In this document: positions 61,838 through 64,000 of the stretch, in pieces
Numbering within the stretch: the first letter of the stretch is position 1
How the letters are laid out: every line of letters starts with the position of its first letter
NCBI RefSeq assembly: GCF_020889705.1
Contig: NZ_JACMYP010000006.1
Coordinates: 25,220-89,219, forward strand
Origin: Bradyrhizobium altum
GTDB taxonomy: Bacteria > Pseudomonadota > Alphaproteobacteria > Rhizobiales > Xanthobacteraceae
DNA: 64,000 bases
Reading direction: 5' to 3'
Notes under the pieces: generated by a model
What the model was told of the DNA's origin: nothing
The model's input: only the letters and a program-made list of their open reading frames with translations
The model's database searches: none
Translations under genes and position numbers: made by a program

Positions 61838-62479
61838 TCACGACATCGGCGGCGCGACGATGCGCACGAAGGCCGGCCGCTGCGCGATCTCGCCGAACCA
61901 GCGCTCGAGATGGGGCAGCTTCGGCTTCGTGACGCCCTCGACACCGAACCAGCGCCGCGCAAAGGCGCCGAGCGCGATGTCGGCGATCGTGAACTGATCG
62001 CCCTCGATGTAGCGGCGGCTTGCAAGCTGCGCCTCGACGACGCGCCACACCACGCCCGCGGCATCGGCGTCCTTCTGGATCTGGACCATGTCGCGCTTAT
62101 CCGGCGCCGTGCGCACCAGTCCCCAGAACAGCGGGCGCTCGACCGGTTGCAGCGTCGACAGCGTCCAGTCGAGCCAGCGGTCAACGGCCGCGCGCGCCTT
62201 TGGCGCCCGCGGATAGACCGGCGAGCTCTGGCCGTAGGCCATGCAGAGATAGCGCATCACCGAATTGGATTCCCACAGCACATAGTCGCCGTCGACCAGC
62301 GTCGGGACGCGGCCATTCGGATTCATCGCGAGATAGTCAGGCTGATCGTTCTTGCCGAACTGCATGCCGGCATCGATGCGCTGATAGGGCAGGTCGAGCT
62401 CGGCGAGACACCAGAGCACCTTTTGCACATTGACCGAATTGGGCCGGCCCCAGATCGTCAGTTGCGGCTTGCTGTCCAT
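61838..62479 (-). CDS. Glutathione S-transferase family protein
   Basis: 213 residues. The thioredoxin-like domain has LTIWGRPNSVNVQKVLWCLAELDLPYQRID (Ser in GRPNSVN likely contacts glutathione), GRVPTLVDGDYVLWESNSVMRYLC (cis-Pro and ES). The helical C-terminal domain ends with DQFTIADIALGAFARRWF, including the N-capping D/TIADI motif. It differs clearly from the CPYV-type GST at 2534. ATG at 62479 (MDSKPQLTIWG), with a GTG one codon earlier. Convergent with the porin-like small gene. Confidence 0.88.
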   Translation of the reverse strand: MDSKPQLTIWGRPNSVNVQKVLWCLAELDLPYQRIDAGMQFGKNDQPDYLAMNPNGRVPTLVDGDYVLWESNSVMRYLCMAYGQSSPVYPRAPKARAAVDRWLDWTLSTLQPVERPLFWGLVRTAPDKRDMVQIQKDADAAGVVWRVVEAQLASRRYIEGDQFTIADIALGAFARRWFGVEGVTKPKLPHLERWFGEIAQRPAFVRIVAPPMS

Positions 62480-62565
62480 CACGCGTTTTCTTTCCGCTGT
62501 TGCGCTTTGCGCGCGTTCTTAGCCGAACCGTCAGGGAAAAGCGCGGGGTGAATTGTACCGAGCGC

Positions 62566-62602
62566 AAAAAAAAGAGGCTCTGCCGCGATGCGGCAGAGCC
62601 TC
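62566..62602 (-). terminator. Strong intrinsic terminator after the 26-residue gene
   Basis: Stem GAGGCTCTGCCGC (62574-62586) and GCGGCAGAGCCTC (62590-62602), loop GAT, a perfect 13-bp stem. On the minus strand it is followed by eight T (plus A at 62566-62573). It lies 22 bp past the stop of the tiny membrane gene. Confidence 0.9.
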
Positions 62603-62624
62603 GTCGATAGCAGTCAAGGCGCAG

Positions 62625-62705
62625 TCAGTGACCGAACAGTAACCACAGCACGATGATCACCGGGATCGGCACACCCAACAGCCAAAGCAAAAGTCCTTTT
62701 CCCAT
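62625..62705 (-). CDS. Very small membrane protein, 26 residues
   Basis: ATG at 62705, TGA at 62625; MGKGLLLWLLGVPIPVIIVL, then a short C-terminus ending FGH. Almost the entire peptide is one hydrophobic helix broken by GVPIP. It has a strong ribosome binding site (GAGGCGAGGAG just before the ATG) and is followed after 22 bp by a strong terminator, so it is probably a true gene. I recall similar tiny proteins in Rhizobiales but know no function. Confidence 0.8.
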   Translation of the reverse strand: MGKGLLLWLLGVPIPVIIVLWLLFGH

Positions 62706-62828
62706 CTCCTCGCCTCCTCGCATTCGTGTGAGGAGGCAACGTCAACTGCTGCGTCATGTTCCTCGCGATCGCTCCGCGCTTCGCCGATGGAGAAACGTGG
62801 ATTAGGAACGTGCGGGCGGGCGCGGCGT

Positions 62829-63281
62829 TTACCAGTGCCCGGTGTTCGGCATCGAGGCCCATGGTTCGGCCGGCGCCTTCGAATCGCCCTTCTGCAGGAT
62901 CTCGATCGAGTGCAGGTCGGGCGAGCGCACGAACGCCATGTTGCCGTCGCGCGGCGGACGGTTGATGGTGACGCCCATCTTCATCAGCTTCTCGCAGGTC
63001 GCGTAGATGTCGTCGACCTCGTAGGCGAGATGGCCGAAATGGCGGTCCTCGCCGTATTTCTCCTCGTCCCAGTTGTAGGTCAATTCGACCAGCGGCGCGC
63101 CGCGGCTTTGCGGCAGCGACTTGAGCAGATGGAGATCTTCCTCCGCGCAGAGAAACACCAGCGTGAAGCGGCCCTTGTCATTGTCGATGCGGCGCACTTC
63201 CTTCAGCCCCAGCGCGTCCTGATAGAATTTCATCGCGACATCGAGATTGCGGACGCGCAGCATGGTGTGCAGATAGCGCAT
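62829..63281 (-). CDS. Lactoylglutathione lyase-type glyoxalase
   Basis: 150-residue VOC-fold protein. MRYLHTMLRVRNLDVAMKFYQDALGLKEVRR (His ligand), FTLVFLCAEEDLHLL, PLVELTYNWDEEKYGEDRHFGHLAYEVDDIY (Glu, His) and FVRSPDLHSIEILQKGD (Glu) carry the four metal ligands, and the sequence is close to GloA (glyoxalase I), which detoxifies methylglyoxal as its glutathione adduct. ATG at 63281 has GGAGGACAAGAAA upstream. The C-terminus ends WASMPNTGHW. Confidence 0.88.
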   Translation of the reverse strand: MRYLHTMLRVRNLDVAMKFYQDALGLKEVRRIDNDKGRFTLVFLCAEEDLHLLKSLPQSRGAPLVELTYNWDEEKYGEDRHFGHLAYEVDDIYATCEKLMKMGVTINRPPRDGNMAFVRSPDLHSIEILQKGDSKAPAEPWASMPNTGHW

Positions 63282-63596
63282 TTTCTTGTCCTCCTGGGAA
63301 TTCAGAGATTTTGTTTTGGCTCGGGTGAGACGCGCCAAGAAATAGCAGCAAAACGCAGCGCGGGGCAGGGGCCTGCACGACTTTTGCGACCGCTCCGGGC
63401 GGCCGCGTTCTCAAGCTTTCGCGAGCCATCGCATTGAACGACCTGCGACACGCTCATGCAGCGCGCGATACGGGAAAGCCCCGCCCAGGAAAATTCTGGA
63501 ACGGGGCTTTCGTGGTCGAGCCTTGGAGGCACGGCCGTCTATCTCATCGAATGCCCATCACTGCCAATCAAGGACGCGCTAGGTTGGACCTCCTCT

Positions 63597-63629
63597 AAAA
63601 AGCAAAACCCCGCGAGTGGACTCGCGAGG
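63597..63629 (-). terminator. Intrinsic terminator of candidate small RNA B
   Basis: Arms 63608-63617 and 63620-63629 pair over 10 bp (one G-U) and are followed on the minus strand by TTTTGCTTTTT. Confidence 0.75.
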
Positions 63630-63710
63630 TCTGATGCCGGCGGGCCTTGGGGAGATCGTGCCGGCAACCAGCCACCTAACGGTGCTTGCGGCGGCAGGTT
63701 CCAGCATCCC
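63597..63710 (-). ncRNA. Candidate small RNA B, minus strand
   Basis: Reading leftwards from after the terminator at 63718, the segment folds TGCCGGC ... GCCGGCA with an exposed CTCCCC loop, then ends in CCTCGCGAGT-CC-ACTCGCGGGG followed by TTTTGCTTTTT (63597-63629), a good intrinsic terminator. No promoter was seen. It may be a separate RNA or the 3' part of a longer transcript. Confidence 0.35.
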
Positions 63711-63800
63711 GAAAATAGAAAGCCCCGCAGGCTGGATGCGGGGCTTTCCCAGTTGACGGACTGGGGATCTCTCAGGGCGTGAGCCGTCAACTGTTGGGGA
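63711..63800 (-). ncRNA. Candidate small RNA A, minus strand
   Basis: About 90 nt. On the minus strand CAGTTGACGG (63793-63784) and CCGTCAACTG (63759-63750) form a 10-bp stem with a 24-nt loop containing GAGAGATCCCC. It is followed by a terminator of perfect 12-bp arms (63718-63729 and 63737-63748) ending in TTTCTATTTT. TTGCAT and a TTAAGT-like element lie upstream as a possible promoter with short spacing. The 5' stem plus terminator layout is typical of trans-acting small RNAs. No family match is claimed. Confidence 0.4.
63718..63748 (-). terminator. Intrinsic terminator of candidate small RNA A
   Basis: GAAAGCCCCGCA (63718-63729), loop GGCTGGA, TGCGGGGCTTTC (63737-63748): 12 perfect pairs, followed on the minus strand by TATTTT. 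Confidence 0.75.
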
Positions 63801-64000
63801 CCAAACTTAAGGTTGAATTTATAAAATGCAACAGCGCCGCGTAGACGGAATATCCTCGTCCCACAGCGCTGCGCCAGACGCTGGGCCCTGAAATCCCCAG
63901 CGCAGTTTTGTCTTGGCGCTGCGTAAAAGGTTCAAAGGAAAAGCCCGGCGAGGGGGATTTTGCGGCGGCCTCCAGGGCCGGCCTGGCGGTGGGTCCCCGG

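Larger units (their letters stand above)
63282..64000. other. Non-coding region at the right end with several hairpins
   Basis: About 720 bp without a supported protein gene. It contains at least three GC-rich hairpins with GAAAGCCCCG-type arms (63474-63511, 63718-63748) and a T-run-tailed one (63597-63629), two candidate small RNAs on the minus strand, and a structured stretch at 63871-63919. The last 80 bp continue past the window without a gene start that I can identify. Confidence 0.6.

Noticed and set aside
63474..63511. GAAAGCCCCG hairpin upstream of the glyoxalase gene as a terminator
   Set aside because: The stem is good but there is no adequate T-run on either strand; listed only as structure in the non-coding region.
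63456..63790. Protein-coding frames at the right end on both strands
   Set aside because: They run through strong hairpins and terminators and have no domain or start signal; non-coding RNA is more plausible.

Overview
The window looks like chromosomal core DNA of a Bradyrhizobium-type alphaproteobacterium (Nitrobacteraceae). The evidence is the high GC content, the SUF operon order, two outer-membrane barrels of the Omp31/RopB-like type with the signal-junction motif AADLAARPYTKAP, a porin-like small protein, a class I PHA synthase, and several intergenic palindromes of the kind scattered through Bradyrhizobium and Rhodopseudomonas genomes. No phage, insertion sequence, CRISPR array or conjugative module was seen.

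Layout. 1-4.3 kb: partial tyrS, then divergently anmK, a GST plus SMR transporter pair behind a promoter flanked by two inverted repeats, and an alpha/beta hydrolase. 4.8-11.7 kb: an uninterrupted SUF iron-sulfur operon (group I cysteine desulfurase, sufB, sufC, sufD, sufS, sufT, A-type carrier). 11.9-18.3 kb: a TfoX-domain protein with a basic tail, a diguanylate cyclase, a DEAD-box helicase, and a cluster of three regulators (two related AraC proteins around a TetR). 18.5-26.5 kb: a secreted caspase-fold protein, a flavin monooxygenase, two outer-membrane barrels, an SDR and parE. 26.6-32.9 kb: a frameshifted small membrane protein, DedA, a Tat-exported metallo-beta-lactamase-fold enzyme, PaiB-like protein, two different argC genes, a methyltransferase and a MAPEG protein. 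33-47.8 kb: phaC, a lipoprotein, aminotransferase, hom, glpX, a HAD dehalogenase, recJ, an SDR, a lytic transglycosylase, a divergent marR/ahpD-like pair with two operator palindromes, a cupin, a DapA-family lyase, an exported chorismate mutase and a caspase-like gene remnant. 48-53.6 kb: an M23 peptidase and the complete EF-P beta-lysylation set (efp, epmA, epmB). 53.7-64 kb: glyoxalases, DAHP synthase, HdeD, PrsW, TauE/SafE, an M20 amidohydrolase, tRNA-Glu(UUC), PilZ, GST, very small proteins, and a non-coding stretch at the right end.

The most striking item is upstream of the DAHP synthase gene. A 26-codon reading frame carries a Tyr-Phe-Trp-Tyr-Phe-Ser-Tyr run, followed by an intrinsic terminator. 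Three further segments can pair in the mutually exclusive 1:2, 2:3 and 3:4 way of a classical transcription attenuator. The sequence therefore predicts that entry into the shikimate pathway is controlled by supply of all three aromatic amino acids through ribosome stalling.

Other items worth following are two candidate small RNAs with terminators at the right end, a 26-residue membrane peptide gene with a strong ribosome binding site and its own terminator, twin TATCAG-N4-CTGATA operators between marR and the ahpD-like gene, and a perfect FixK/FNR-type box at 4.33 kb without an obvious correctly spaced target. All functional statements rest on reading motifs by eye; no database search was possible.
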